A DNA stretch of 64,000 nucleotides from Romboutsia_E sp900604535 (GCF_900604535.1 NZ_UWOT01000010.1:33295-97294), one strand, 5' to 3'. Numbered from the stretch's first letter, positions 8,943-18,880 are shown. Made by a program: numbers and translations. The notes: a model not told the origin generated them from the letters alone.

Positions 8943-9953
8943 TTATTTCTTTAATCTTGGATCAAGAGCATCTCTTAAACCATCACCAAATAAGTTAAAA
9001 GCAAGTATAATTATACTTATTGCTACTGCTGGAAACATTAATCTATAAGGATATGATGATATTCCAGATAATGCATCTGATGCCAATGAACCTAAACTTG
9101 CTAGCGGCTTACTTACACCTATACCTAAGAAACTTAAGAATGCTTCTGTAAATATTGCTGAAGGTATTTGTAACATAGTTGTTACTACTAACTGACCAAC
9201 ACAGTTTGGAAGTAAATGTTTAAATATTAATCTTTTATTATTAGCTCCTAATGCACGTGCTGCACTTATATACTCCATCTCTTTTAATTGTAGAACTTGA
9301 CCACGAACTATTCTTGCCATACCAACCCAATATAAAAGACCATAAACTATAAACATAGCTATAATACCAGGTCCTAAAGTTTGAAGAGCTCCAAATGCAT
9401 TTCCTGAGTCAAATGCTTTAGTTAAAGGTTCATGAAGTACTATTCTAAGAAGTATAATAACTAACATATCTGGTAATGAATAAATAATTTCAACAATTCT
9501 CATCATTACTGAATCTATCTTACCACCTGCAAGTCCAGATATGGCTCCATATATAGAACCTATAACCAATACTATAAAAGCTGATCCTATCCCTATTAAT
9601 AAAGATATTCTTGCTCCTACCATAGTTCTTACTAATAAATCTCTACCTAGTTTATCTGTGCCAAATGGATGAGCTAAACAAGGTGTTAAATTTTCAGCAC
9701 CTCTTATTTGTTGGTCATATGTATAAGGACTTAAATACGGTCCTATAAATGCAAAACCTATAATTAGAATAATTACTATTAGAGATACCATAGCAATTTT
9801 ATTTTCCTTTAACCTTCTCCATGCATCCTTCCAATAACTTGTATTTTCACCCATAGTTACTAAACTTTGTTGTGCTTCCTTAGTAACTGGTTTAAAATCT
9901 TCTGCACATAAATCAACTTCACAACTAAATTTTGAACTATTTTCTAATATCAT
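8943..9953 (-). CDS. oppC: oligopeptide ABC transporter permease OppC
   Basis: A 336-residue integral membrane permease. About 50 cytoplasmic residues precede the first transmembrane segment (OppC_N-type, ending WRRLKENKIAMVSL), followed by a BPD_transp_1 domain with the coupling motif EYISAARALGANNKRLIFKHLLPN. The C-terminus FGDGLRDALDPRLKK is the usual OppC/DppC ending. The start follows AGGAGGTGGAGC. It forms the translocation pore with OppB. Confidence 0.93.
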   Translation of the reverse strand: MILENSSKFSCEVDLCAEDFKPVTKEAQQSLVTMGENTSYWKDAWRRLKENKIAMVSLIVIILIIGFAFIGPYLSPYTYDQQIRGAENLTPCLAHPFGTDKLGRDLLVRTMVGARISLLIGIGSAFIVLVIGSIYGAISGLAGGKIDSVMMRIVEIIYSLPDMLVIILLRIVLHEPLTKAFDSGNAFGALQTLGPGIIAMFIVYGLLYWVGMARIVRGQVLQLKEMEYISAARALGANNKRLIFKHLLPNCVGQLVVTTMLQIPSAIFTEAFLSFLGIGVSKPLASLGSLASDALSGISSYPYRLMFPAVAISIIILAFNLFGDGLRDALDPRLKK

Positions 9954-9967
9954 AAAAGCTCCACCTC

Positions 9968-10894
9968 CTATTCATCTAACTTAATTCTTGGATCTACTAG
10001 TTTATATAAAATATCACAAAGTAAATTCATTAATATTATAAATGATGCTAAGAAAACCGTAGTTCCCATTATAAGGTTATAGTCTCTTGCGTCTATAGCT
10101 TTTATGAAGTATCTACCAAGTCCTGGTATGTTAAATACCTTCTCTACAACAAATCCACCAGTTAGTGTAAATGCAACTAATGGACCCAAATATGTTATAA
10201 CAGGTATAAGTGAATTTTTTAAAGCATGTTTGAATGTAACTACAAACTCGGACAAACCTTTCGCTCTAGCTGTTCTTATATAATCTTGACCAAGAGAGTC
10301 AAGCATACTAGATCTCATAAGTCTTGTTATATAACACATCGGATAAAATCCTAAAGTAAATACTGGTAATATGTAACTAGATGGTTTACTCAAACCATAT
10401 GTAGGTAGCAAATTTAATTCAATTGCAAATATTAGCATAGACGCTGTTGCTATTACAAAGGATGGTACTGCAATCCCTAATGTTGATACAACACGGATTA
10501 CACTATCTTCCCATTTTCCTCTTTTTAAAGCAGATAAACATCCTAATGGTATTCCTAGTATTAGTGCAAATCCAATTGCCATTGCACCTATTTTAGCTGA
10601 TATAGGGAAAGATTCTTTGATAATTTTTACGACTGGAACATTTTTTTGAAGTTTATAACTTACGCCTAAATCTCCTTTTAGTAATTGTTGTAAATATATT
10701 TTATACTGTACTAATACAGGCTTATCAAGTCCATATTTTTCATTTAAGGCTTGTTGCGCAATTTCATTTGTTTTTTCTGAAGCAAATGGACTTCCTGGTA
10801 CTAATTTCATTAAAAAGAATGTAATTGTAGCCGCTATAAATATAGTAAATATAGCCATTAAAATACGTTTTAGAATATATTTAGCTGTATCCAT
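9968..10894 (-). CDS. oppB: oligopeptide ABC transporter permease OppB
   Basis: A 308-residue permease, first gene of the operon. It has the N-terminal segment with GSPF, the KYGLDKPVLVQY motif diagnostic of OppB/DppB, and the coupling loop DYIRTARAKGLSEFVVTFKHALKN. The end, ILYKLVDPRIKLDE, is family-typical. A Shine-Dalgarno AAGGGGG precedes the ATG. It pairs with OppC as the membrane channel; oppC follows after 14 bp. Confidence 0.93.
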   Translation of the reverse strand: MDTAKYILKRILMAIFTIFIAATITFFLMKLVPGSPFASEKTNEIAQQALNEKYGLDKPVLVQYKIYLQQLLKGDLGVSYKLQKNVPVVKIIKESFPISAKIGAMAIGFALILGIPLGCLSALKRGKWEDSVIRVVSTLGIAVPSFVIATASMLIFAIELNLLPTYGLSKPSSYILPVFTLGFYPMCYITRLMRSSMLDSLGQDYIRTARAKGLSEFVVTFKHALKNSLIPVITYLGPLVAFTLTGGFVVEKVFNIPGLGRYFIKAIDARDYNLIMGTTVFLASFIILMNLLCDILYKLVDPRIKLDE

Positions 10895-11242
10895 ATATTA
10901 ATATCCCCCTTTTATTTAATTTTTTACTCTAATATTTCCCCCTATTATTAATACTATAGATAATATCATTATAATTTTCTGACTTTTTTGAATTGTGATA
11001 TTTTTTTGAAGTTATTTACATTTTAGTTTACATTTATTTAAAAGTCAACAATTGATTTTTTTTTATTTTATTTAAGTTTTAACGAATATTAACTACTTTT
11101 ATATTAATTTAATTAAGTTATATACATAAAATATATAATATCCAAATAATAAACTTAGTTTTACTTTACTTATAAAAGTAAAATATTTTTTCATAATTTT
11201 TTATAAAATGCAATTTTTATAGAAAAAATAGTTATTATATCT
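10895..11242 (-). other. intergenic region with a possible opp promoter
   Basis: 348 bp of highly AT-rich sequence without a gene. On the minus strand a TATAAT lies at 10968-10973, about 75 bp before oppB, but no convincing -35 is seen. No hairpin or leader motif was recognised, and the upstream operon ending at 11243 shows no strong terminator here. Confidence 0.4.
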
Positions 11243-12517
11243 TTATAACATACAATTTCCATCTTTATCAAATTCAATATTTATTAAATTACTTGTTATT
11301 TTAACCTTATTTTTATTTGAAATAGATTTAAATGCAGCTTCACTCATAAATACTTCATTTAGATTCTTCGTATTTTCTATAATTACCATTTTTATTTCGC
11401 TTATATCTAATTTTCCACAAAGTTTAATACAAGCTTGAAATACTTCTTTATCTGAATTTAAAACCATAGGAACTTTTACACTATTTGGTTCTGTAGAAGT
11501 TATAGCGTTTAGATATGTATATTGAAAGCCTATTTTGTTATATAGTTTTTTAGATATAAAATCAGCAAGTCCCATGCCATTAGCGTTCCCATCTGATTTT
11601 TCACTTATATCTAATAAACCTAATTTTATAATTTGGGGTCCTCCACTAGCTGCATTTGTATGAAATCTACCAACAATATTAGTATCCATACCTGTACCAC
11701 TTATGTCTTTACCAATCTCTTTTACTATTAATACATCAATTTCATCTAGATAAATTTTAGCCATAATATGTTTAGATTTTTCTAATATCTTAGGTTCTTT
11801 TTCTAATATTTCATACTTATTTAATACAAATATATCAGATACTTGGTTGTATCCATTTTCTATTGTTGCCACTGCTCCTATTATATTTAATTTATCAATA
11901 CATACTTTTCCAACAGATATTATATTTTCTGCCATATTTTCATATCTAAGTCTATGAGTCATATCTGCGCCCTTTCTTTTAGCTAGGCCTATAGCTAACA
12001 TTTTAATAAGTCCACTTTCATATTTTCCCCTAAAAGAAGTATGCATTTTAATTCTATTTAGTAAAATAATTCCATCTGAATAATAAGCATTTTTATCTAT
12101 ATATACAGGAAGATTTTTTTCTGTCTTTCCAATTTCAATTACATCCATAGAGGATAGTATTTTAGCTCCAATATATTCTTCTGTTATTCCAAGGTCATTT
12201 AACACTTTAACTTGACCCATACCAGTTGCACCTCCATGGCTACCCATGGAAGGTACTAAAAAAGGTTCACCACCACACTCTTTCACAAAGTCTACGGTTA
12301 CTTTCATAATTTCTTTATATTTACTTATTCCTCTACTTCCAGCTGTAATTGCTATCTTACGCCCTTTTTTTATATTACTTTTTATATTTTTTTCTAAAAA
12401 TTGCTTATATAATTCTTTTTCTATATGATCTACCTTTTTATCATTAAACTCCTGCTTTATTTTCATAACTTTAGGTATTTCTATATCTTTCAATATATCA
12501 CTTATAGTAGTCATCAA
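11243..12517 (-). CDS. LarA-like nickel-pincer enzyme family protein (DUF2088)
   Basis: A 424-residue protein related to the N-terminal domain of lactate racemase LarA. Visible motifs include IAITAGSRGI, FLVPSMGSHGGATG (the Gly-rich HGG loop of this branch), LLNRIKMHTSF and DISGTGMDTNIVGR. LarA superfamily members use a nickel-pincer nucleotide to racemise or epimerise 2-hydroxyacids, but this branch is not the classical lactate racemase and its substrate is unknown. The ATG overlaps the stop of the DUF1667 gene (ATGA), so it is the last gene of a four-gene operon with two FAD oxidoreductases. That context suggests a hydroxyacid or polyol phosphate route. larE, needed to make the cofactor, is at 27783-28583; larB and larC were not seen here. 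Confidence 0.75.
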   Translation of the reverse strand: MMTTISDILKDIEIPKVMKIKQEFNDKKVDHIEKELYKQFLEKNIKSNIKKGRKIAITAGSRGISKYKEIMKVTVDFVKECGGEPFLVPSMGSHGGATGMGQVKVLNDLGITEEYIGAKILSSMDVIEIGKTEKNLPVYIDKNAYYSDGIILLNRIKMHTSFRGKYESGLIKMLAIGLAKRKGADMTHRLRYENMAENIISVGKVCIDKLNIIGAVATIENGYNQVSDIFVLNKYEILEKEPKILEKSKHIMAKIYLDEIDVLIVKEIGKDISGTGMDTNIVGRFHTNAASGGPQIIKLGLLDISEKSDGNANGMGLADFISKKLYNKIGFQYTYLNAITSTEPNSVKVPMVLNSDKEVFQACIKLCGKLDISEIKMVIIENTKNLNEVFMSEAAFKSISNKNKVKITSNLINIEFDKDGNCML

Positions 12518-12879
12518 ATCTTCCTTTCTATATTTTTAGTAATAATAATATTACTACCTGTATCTAACACATTATATATAACTATATCACCTATATTAAC
12601 AGGAGCTCTTAAGGTTATATTTTTTATTAATTCCATGACATCAAATATCATTTCTTTTGGAATAGGTTTGCTTAATCTAACGCTAACTAATGGTAGGTTT
12701 CCATCTTCAATTTTTATTGAACTTGATATATTTCTTTTTGGTGTAAATACTTCTTGATATACATATTCTTTACCTTTTTTACACTTACTTCCTTTTATGT
12801 TTTCTATTTTGTTATTACATATATCTACCTCTATATCACATCCATTTGGGCATATTATGCAAGTATATATTTTTTTCAC
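12514..12879 (-). CDS. DUF1667 small cysteine-motif protein
   Basis: A 121-residue protein. It begins with a Cys-rich segment CIICPNGCDIEV, then CKKGKEYVYQE, typical of DUF1667 proteins that almost always neighbour GlpA-like FAD oxidoreductases. The cysteines could bind a metal or an iron-sulfur cluster and pass electrons between partners, which is an inference from context. It overlaps the upstream oxidoreductase and the downstream LarA-like gene by 4 bp each (ATGA junctions), indicating translational coupling. Confidence 0.8.
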   Translation of the reverse strand: MKKIYTCIICPNGCDIEVDICNNKIENIKGSKCKKGKEYVYQEVFTPKRNISSSIKIEDGNLPLVSVRLSKPIPKEMIFDVMELIKNITLRAPVNIGDIVIYNVLDTGSNIIITKNIERKI

Positions 12880-14111
12880 TTTAAAATCACCTTCAAATCA
12901 CCCTTATATTTTAAATCTTCTTTATTCACACTTAGTTGTATCATTTTAGCAGGAAGAGCTTTTTTTATTTGTTTAGATTTTATAATATTTTCATTTTGTA
13001 AAATTTCTATAGTACAATTATCATATGTTTTTTTAACTCTCATAGATAAAATAAAGCTCTCTTTTCCGCTTATTTTTTGAGGTATTGTATAAACAATATT
13101 TTCATTAGTATTAATATTTATATTACATTTTTCTAGTTTATTATCCTCTAAATATTTAGTTAAATTATATGCTAATCTTTCTCCTTCTAAAGATACAAAG
13201 TCTACTAAATCATGTACATGTAGTACATTACCGCATGCAAATATTCCCTCTATATTAGTTTGGTAACTTTCATCAATTATAGCACCTTTGGTTCTATTGT
13301 CTAAATTTACACCTGCTTTTAAAGATAATTCATTTTCTGGTATAAGACCGACAGATAAAACTAATGTATCGCACTCATAATATTCATCTGTATTAGGAAT
13401 AATTCTCATATTTTCATCTACTTTACTTACAGTTACACCCTTTAATCTAGATTTACCATGAATATTGGTTATTGTATAATTTAAATATAGAGGTATATTG
13501 AAATCATTTAAACATTGCTCAATATTTCTAGATAATCCATTTGCATATGATTGAATTTCAAATACACCTTCAACTTTTGCACCTTCTAAGGTAAATCTTC
13601 GAGCCATTATTAGTCCAATATCTCCAGAACCTAGTATTATAATTTTTCTACCAACCATTGTATTTTGTAAATTTATATATCTTTGAGCCACACCAGCATT
13701 ATATATTCCTGAAGGTCTACTACCAGGTATGCTTATTGCACCTCTAGACCTTTCTCTACATCCCATAGCTAAAACAATAGCTTTTCCTTTATAAATTTTT
13801 AAACCTTCTTTTGAGGCTACTATTACTCTTTTGTCCGACGTTACATCTATTACAGTTGAATTCGTTATATATTCTATATCTTTATTTATAATTTCATCTA
13901 TAAATCTTTGAGCATACTCTGGTCCGCTTAAAGTTTCTTTAAATCTTTCTAAACCAAATCCATCATGAATACATTGTTTTAATATTCCGCCTAAATTTTC
14001 TTCTCTTTCTATAATTATAGAATTGTGTATTCCATATTCTTTTAACTTACATGCTACAGCTAATCCAGCAGGTCCTCCACCAATTATTATCACATCTTTA
14101 TTTATAATCAC
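12876..14111 (-). CDS. FAD/NAD(P)-binding oxidoreductase of the GlpA-DUF1667 type
   Basis: A 411-residue flavoprotein. The N-terminal FAD motif is DVIIIGGGPAGLAVACKL, followed by GGILKQCIHDGFGL. A second Rossmann site, KIIILGSGDIGLIMARR (~155), binds NAD(P)H, and a C-terminal FAD motif GIFACGNVLHVHDLVD is present. This type commonly partners a glycerol-3-phosphate dehydrogenase-like oxidase and a DUF1667 protein, which flank it here (1 bp overlap upstream, 4 bp downstream). It probably moves electrons from the oxidase to NAD(P) or the reverse. The physiological substrate of the complex is not known. Confidence 0.85.
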   Translation of the reverse strand: MIINKDVIIIGGGPAGLAVACKLKEYGIHNSIIIEREENLGGILKQCIHDGFGLERFKETLSGPEYAQRFIDEIINKDIEYITNSTVIDVTSDKRVIVASKEGLKIYKGKAIVLAMGCRERSRGAISIPGSRPSGIYNAGVAQRYINLQNTMVGRKIIILGSGDIGLIMARRFTLEGAKVEGVFEIQSYANGLSRNIEQCLNDFNIPLYLNYTITNIHGKSRLKGVTVSKVDENMRIIPNTDEYYECDTLVLSVGLIPENELSLKAGVNLDNRTKGAIIDESYQTNIEGIFACGNVLHVHDLVDFVSLEGERLAYNLTKYLEDNKLEKCNININTNENIVYTIPQKISGKESFILSMRVKKTYDNCTIEILQNENIIKSKQIKKALPAKMIQLSVNKEDLKYKGDLKVILK

Positions 14112-15568
14112 TATTTTTTCACCTTCCCTATAAACATCTGTGATCCTTTTTTTGAATATAAAATATCTTCTTCTTTTTTATTTTTTATTTCTTTTATTAA
14201 TTCAACTATTCTACCTTCACAGTATCCTCCTTGACAACGCCCCATCATAGCACGAGTTCTATATTTTATACCTGTAACTATATCTACTCCTAGTATATTA
14301 TTAATAGCTTCTACTATCTCAGCTTTTGTTATATTCTCACATCTACATATAACTTCTCCATAGTCAGGATTTTCTTTTATTAGTTTTTCTTTTAATTCTA
14401 TCGATTTATCTGAAAATGATATGATACCTTTTCTCTTTGGATTAAAATTAAGATTTGCTTCTAAGTGTATATCTTCTTTTAATAATTCAGCTACATATTT
14501 TGCTATTGGAATTGCACTTGTTAGACCTGGTGACTCTATACCTACTAAATTTATAGTATTTGGATATTTCTTATCTTTTTTTATAATAAAATCTTTATAC
14601 CCACCTATATCCTTACCTACTAATTTAGGTCTAATTCCTGCAAAGTTTCTTATAAAATATTCTTTTTTTATATGTGGAAATATTCGCATTCCATCTTCTA
14701 TTAACATATCCATTACATTTTTAGTAACACTATAATCATCTTTGCTTTTTATATATTCAGAACTAGGACCTATGAACACATTTCCATCTATTGAAGGTGT
14801 TAAATGGATTCCAAGTCCTCCTTCTTTTTCATTTGGAATAGGGTATGCTGGCAGTCTAAGTAAGCTTCCAATTTTTTTATCTAATATAAAGTATTCACCC
14901 CTACATGGCTTAATTGTATATTCATTTATTCCTAGCATTTTACAAACTTTATCAGAATTTAATCCAGCTGCATTTATTATCCACTTTGTTTTATATCTAT
15001 TTTTATTCGTTCTTATTTCATATATTTCATTTTTCCTCTTAATATCTACTACCTCATTATCAAAATAAAAACTTGCACCGTTTGAACATGCATTTTCAGC
15101 TAATGCTACCGTATATGTAAATGGATTTAAAATACCTGTAGATGGTGAATACATTGCAAAGTTTCCATTTATATTAGGCTCTATTTCTTTAATTTGTTTT
15201 TTATTAATAATTTCTAATCCAACTACTCCATTTTGTTCTCCTTGTAATTTAAGATTTAAAAGTTTTTCTCTATCTTCTAAGGTAAAACCTACAACTAGTT
15301 TTCCAGTTCTTTTAAATGGTATATCCAATTCTTTAGATACTTTCTCGAAGCTTTTATTACCTTCTACACAAAACTTTGCCATCAATGTACCTGGTTTATT
15401 ATTAAATCCTGCATGCAATACTCCAGAATTTCTTCCACTAGTCTCACAGCATACATCTAACTCTTTTTCTAAAACGCCTATTCTAAGTTTATATCTAGAT
15501 AACTCTCTTGCTATAGCACTTCCAATAACTCCAGCACCTATAACAATTACATCATATAAATTCTCCAT
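14111..15568 (-). CDS. FAD-dependent oxidase with C-terminal BFD-like [2Fe-2S] domain (GlpA/LhgO-like)
   Basis: A 485-residue DAO-family flavoprotein. FAD motif VIVIGAGVIGSAIAREL is at the start, then CETSGRNSGVLHAGF, which resembles both GlpA-type glycerol-3-phosphate dehydrogenase and L-2-hydroxyglutarate oxidase. The middle has GGLGIHLTPSIDGNVFIGPS. The C-terminus carries a BFD-like [2Fe-2S] domain with Cys at VICRCE and GRCQGGYC. It is the first gene of the operon, with GGGAGGAG before the ATG. Substrate could be glycerol 3-phosphate, 2-hydroxyglutarate or a related 2-hydroxyacid. The LarA-like gene in the operon favours a chiral hydroxyacid, but this is inference. Confidence 0.82.
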   Translation of the reverse strand: MENLYDVIVIGAGVIGSAIARELSRYKLRIGVLEKELDVCCETSGRNSGVLHAGFNNKPGTLMAKFCVEGNKSFEKVSKELDIPFKRTGKLVVGFTLEDREKLLNLKLQGEQNGVVGLEIINKKQIKEIEPNINGNFAMYSPSTGILNPFTYTVALAENACSNGASFYFDNEVVDIKRKNEIYEIRTNKNRYKTKWIINAAGLNSDKVCKMLGINEYTIKPCRGEYFILDKKIGSLLRLPAYPIPNEKEGGLGIHLTPSIDGNVFIGPSSEYIKSKDDYSVTKNVMDMLIEDGMRIFPHIKKEYFIRNFAGIRPKLVGKDIGGYKDFIIKKDKKYPNTINLVGIESPGLTSAIPIAKYVAELLKEDIHLEANLNFNPKRKGIISFSDKSIELKEKLIKENPDYGEVICRCENITKAEIVEAINNILGVDIVTGIKYRTRAMMGRCQGGYCEGRIVELIKEIKNKKEEDILYSKKGSQMFIGKVKK

Positions 15569-15687
15569 AATACTCCTCCCTACTTTAAATAATAATAATA
15601 TGTATTATTTTTCAATTTAGTCTAAGTATAATATATAATAGATATATATTTTAATTACTTTTTAGAATTTTAGATAAGGAGATTATT

Positions 15688-16299
15688 ATGATAGAAAATA
15701 TAAAAAATAAATTAGAAAATTATAAGCCTTATATAAATGGATTTAAATATATGAAAAGAGCATCTGTTTTACTTCCTATAGTAAAAAAAGATAACTCTTA
15801 TTATATATTATTTGAAGTTAGATCTAAAAATTTAAAAACTCAACCAAATGAAGTATCTTTTCCTGGAGGAAAAATTGAATCTTACGAAAATCCTATGGAT
15901 GCAGCTATTAGGGAAACTTGTGAGGAACTGGGTACTAATCCTAATAATATTCAAATTATTTCTCAACTTGATTTATTAGTAACACACATGAATATAATTA
16001 TTCACCCTTATATAGGAATATTAAATGATATCGATAATCTTAATATAAATAGAGATGAAGTAGACCATACATTCTTAGTTCCAATAATTTATTTACTTAA
16101 TAATGATCCAACTTATTATAAAAATAAAATTAAAGTTACACCAGATGATAATTTTCCATACGATATAATTCCAAATAAAGAAAATTATAAATTTCAAGAA
16201 AGTAATTATACTGTTATATTTTATAAATATGAAAATTATGTAATATGGGGGATGACTGCTAGAATATTGGAGAATTTTTTAAAAATAATTAAAGAATAA
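15688..16299 (+). CDS. Nudix hydrolase, CoA pyrophosphatase-like
   Basis: A 203-residue protein with a complete Nudix box GGKIESYENPMDAAIRETCE followed by ELGT, preceded by QPNEVSFPGGKIE. This is the pattern of the NudL/YeaB coenzyme A pyrophosphatases, which split CoA or acyl-CoA to phosphopantetheine and 3',5'-ADP. The start follows AAGGAG. The gene is monocistronic: it diverges from the oxidoreductase operon across 119 bp and ends at a terminator at 16305. Confidence 0.85.
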   Translation: MIENIKNKLENYKPYINGFKYMKRASVLLPIVKKDNSYYILFEVRSKNLKTQPNEVSFPGGKIESYENPMDAAIRETCEELGTNPNNIQIISQLDLLVTHMNIIIHPYIGILNDIDNLNINRDEVDHTFLVPIIYLLNNDPTYYKNKIKVTPDDNFPYDIIPNKENYKFQESNYTVIFYKYENYVIWGMTARILENFLKIIKE

Positions 16300-16304
16300 A
16301 TAAG

Positions 16305-16324
16305 AGCCTCAAATTTATGAGGCT
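16305..16324. terminator. bidirectional terminator between the Nudix and glycosyltransferase genes
   Basis: A 7-bp GC-containing stem (16305-16311 AGCCTCA with 16318-16324 TGAGGCT) with a 6-nt loop and TTTTAT after it. The two convergent genes end on either side, and the stem nearly touches the glycosyltransferase stop codon. Confidence 0.85.
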
Positions 16325-16325
16325 T

Positions 16326-17105
16326 TTATAATATATTTCTATATGGATTTATTTCTTTTTCTTTTGCATAAGCTATTTCTTTACCAAATATAGCTCTTAG
16401 CTTTATCTCTTCTTCATTATTTCCAGGTGAACTGGATATTCCTCCATATCTATGACATACAAGTACCTTATCTATAAAATGTATATTACAACCTTGTCTA
16501 CTAAGCGATAGATATCTAGGATAATCTTCTAACAATGTATAATCTTCATCATAATATCCATATTTATTTATAAGCTCTCTTTGATAAGAAAATCCAGGTC
16601 CAACTAAAAAATTCCTATTACATAATAATTTAAATAAATTCAGTGGAGGATTATTATTAACATAATCCATAGTACACCTATCCGGATAATATTCTCCTGA
16701 TTTTGTCATATCTATATTGCACCATTCTAAAAAACCAGTTATAGCTAACGCATTTGTTTTATTAAAACAATTAACAACTGAAGTGATTACCGTATTATCA
16801 TGTAATTTATCATCGCATGCTAGATTCATCATATATTTACCACTAGATATACTTATTGCTTTATTTAAATTTTTTATTATGCCTAAGTTTTTCTCATTTC
16901 TATTTATGGTTACTTTGCTTATATTAATTCTTTTATTATCGTTTATATATTTGTTTATTAAATTTATATTAAAATCTTTTGAGCTATCATCAGTTATTAG
17001 TAGTTCTATATTTGAATAATCCTGCTCTAAAACAGAATCTACACACTCTTTTAAGTATTGTAAGTTATTGTATGCATATATTATTACTGTAAATAACTCA
17101 TTCAT
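16326..17105 (-). CDS. family 2 glycosyltransferase
   Basis: A 259-residue GT-A fold glycosyltransferase. The N-terminal FTVIIYAYNNLQYLKECVDS and VLEQDYSNIELLITDDSS give the nucleotide-sugar binding site, and NLACDDKL is the DxD-like metal motif. There are no membrane segments, so the enzyme is cytosolic and would add sugar to a surface polymer or glycan. It stands alone, so no acceptor can be inferred. Start supported by GAAGGAG. Confidence 0.85.
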   Translation of the reverse strand: MNELFTVIIYAYNNLQYLKECVDSVLEQDYSNIELLITDDSSKDFNINLINKYINDNKRINISKVTINRNEKNLGIIKNLNKAISISSGKYMMNLACDDKLHDNTVITSVVNCFNKTNALAITGFLEWCNIDMTKSGEYYPDRCTMDYVNNNPPLNLFKLLCNRNFLVGPGFSYQRELINKYGYYDEDYTLLEDYPRYLSLSRQGCNIHFIDKVLVCHRYGGISSSPGNNEEEIKLRAIFGKEIAYAKEKEINPYRNIL

Positions 17106-17203
17106 ATTTAATCTCCTTCAAATTTTAATTACAAAGTAGTATACTATATTTTATTAAAAAATACTTTTTTTGTTCTTTATCTATATAAATTTTTCAAATA
17201 AAA

Positions 17204-17236
17204 ATAAGCTATAATAAAATTAATATCATAGCTTAT
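17204..17236 (-). terminator. miaB terminator
   Basis: A 9-bp stem ATAAGCTAT/ATAGCTTAT (17204-17212 with 17228-17236) followed on the minus strand by TTTTTATTTG. It lies 20 bp after the miaB stop. Confidence 0.8.
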
Positions 17237-17256
17237 CTTTTCATTTAAATATTAAA

Positions 17257-18687
17257 TTATATTTCTCTTCCTATTAAAGAGAATCCTGTTACATCTACGA
17301 TTTCAACGTTTATTAACTTTCCTACTAAATCTTCACTAGTAGCATCAAAGTTAACAAGTTTATTTTGTCTAGTTCTTCCCATAAATCTATTATCATCAGT
17401 TTTACTTTTACCTTCAACTAAAACTTCAACTACTTTACCTTTATAGCTTTGATTTATCTCTGCCACTATTTCATTGACCTTATTTAATACTCTATTAAAT
17501 CTTTCATGTTTAATGTCTTCAGGTATTTGATTTTCCATTTCTGCAGCTGGAGTACCTTTTCTTTTAGAATATATAAATGTAAATGCAGAATCGTATCTTA
17601 CTTTTTCTACTACATCTATTGTATCTAATAAGTCTTCTTCTGTCTCACCTGGGAATCCTATCATTAAATCAGTAGAAAATGCTATACCTGGAACTTCTTT
17701 TTTAGCTTTTTCTATTATATCTAAGTATTGCTCTTTAGTATAATGTCTGTTCATCTTTTTAAGTAATGAACTACTTCCACATTGTACTGGTAAATGTAAG
17801 AATTCACATACTTTATTACAATCTCTCATTGCATATATAACTTCATCAGATATATCTTTAGGGTGAGAAGTCATAAATCTTATTCTTTCTAATCCTTCTA
17901 TTTCATTTACTATTCTTAGTAACTCTGCAAATGTCATAGGGTTTTCTAATGTTTTACCATAAGAGTCAACATTTTGTCCTAATAATGTAATTTCTTTTGT
18001 ACCATTTTCAACTAATTCTTTTATCTCATTTATTATATCTTCTGGTGTTCTACTTCTTTCTCTTCCTCTAGTGTAAGGAACTATGCAGTAAGTACAGAAA
18101 TTATTACATCCATACATTATATTAACAAATGCTTTTAACTCAAATTTTCTATTACTTTTAAGACCCTCTACAACTTCTCCATCAACATCCCATACATCAA
18201 CTAATATTTTTTCAGATTCCATTGACTTAGTTAATAATTCTGGGAATTTATATAAGTTGTGCGTTCCAAACACTAGATCTACATGTTTATATTTAGATTT
18301 TATTTCTTTAACAACATGAGGCTGTTGCATCATACATCCACATACAGCTATTTTTAAATCAGGATTCTTTCTTTTAGCTAACTTTAAGTGACCTAAATTC
18401 CCGAATACTTTTAGTTCAGCATTTTCTCTTACTGCACATGTATTATATATTATTAAGTCACATTCATCTACCATCATACCTTGCTCATAACCCATACTAT
18501 CTAACATAGCACATAATTTTTCTGAATCATGTTCATTCATTTGACATCCAAAGGTTTGAATTATATATTTAGGCTTTACTTGATGTATAGCGTAATATCT
18601 TGAATTTTGCTCTGCTATTGCTTCTATAAATCTATCTTGTTCCTCTATTTTTTCTATAGGAACTTGTACTTGTTTTCTCTTTGACAA
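17257..18687 (-). CDS. miaB: tRNA-2-methylthio-N6-dimethylallyladenosine synthase MiaB
   Basis: A 476-residue radical-SAM methylthiotransferase that adds a methylthio group at C2 of i6A37 in tRNAs reading UNN codons. The N-terminal UPF0004 domain has FGCQMNEHDSEKL with its three cluster cysteines spread to about residue 120. The radical SAM motif CNNFCTYC (C-x3-C-x2-C) follows MYG, and a TRAM domain ends the protein. The start is TTG: GGAGGAATC sits 8 bp before it and no ATG is closer. The gene is flanked by its own terminator. Confidence 0.95.
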   Translation of the reverse strand: MSKRKQVQVPIEKIEEQDRFIEAIAEQNSRYYAIHQVKPKYIIQTFGCQMNEHDSEKLCAMLDSMGYEQGMMVDECDLIIYNTCAVRENAELKVFGNLGHLKLAKRKNPDLKIAVCGCMMQQPHVVKEIKSKYKHVDLVFGTHNLYKFPELLTKSMESEKILVDVWDVDGEVVEGLKSNRKFELKAFVNIMYGCNNFCTYCIVPYTRGRERSRTPEDIINEIKELVENGTKEITLLGQNVDSYGKTLENPMTFAELLRIVNEIEGLERIRFMTSHPKDISDEVIYAMRDCNKVCEFLHLPVQCGSSSLLKKMNRHYTKEQYLDIIEKAKKEVPGIAFSTDLMIGFPGETEEDLLDTIDVVEKVRYDSAFTFIYSKRKGTPAAEMENQIPEDIKHERFNRVLNKVNEIVAEINQSYKGKVVEVLVEGKSKTDDNRFMGRTRQNKLVNFDATSEDLVGKLINVEIVDVTGFSLIGREI

Positions 18688-18880
18688 AGTTGATTCCTCC
18701 TAACGGTATTGCTATTTATTATAGATAAAAATAATTATATCAAATTAAAATAAATTTTTAAAGATATTAGTTAAATATATCTTTTATATAAAAAAATAAA
18801 CTTCTATTTTAAAGAATTATATTTTTTATTTTAGGAATAATAAATAAGATAATACGGTTATTTATAAAAGGAGATATATA

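Noticed and set aside
12246..15068. Several plus-strand frames of 60-110 codons opposite the oxidoreductase operon
   Set aside because: They are shadows of convincing minus-strand genes, with no ribosome sites and no protein-like composition.
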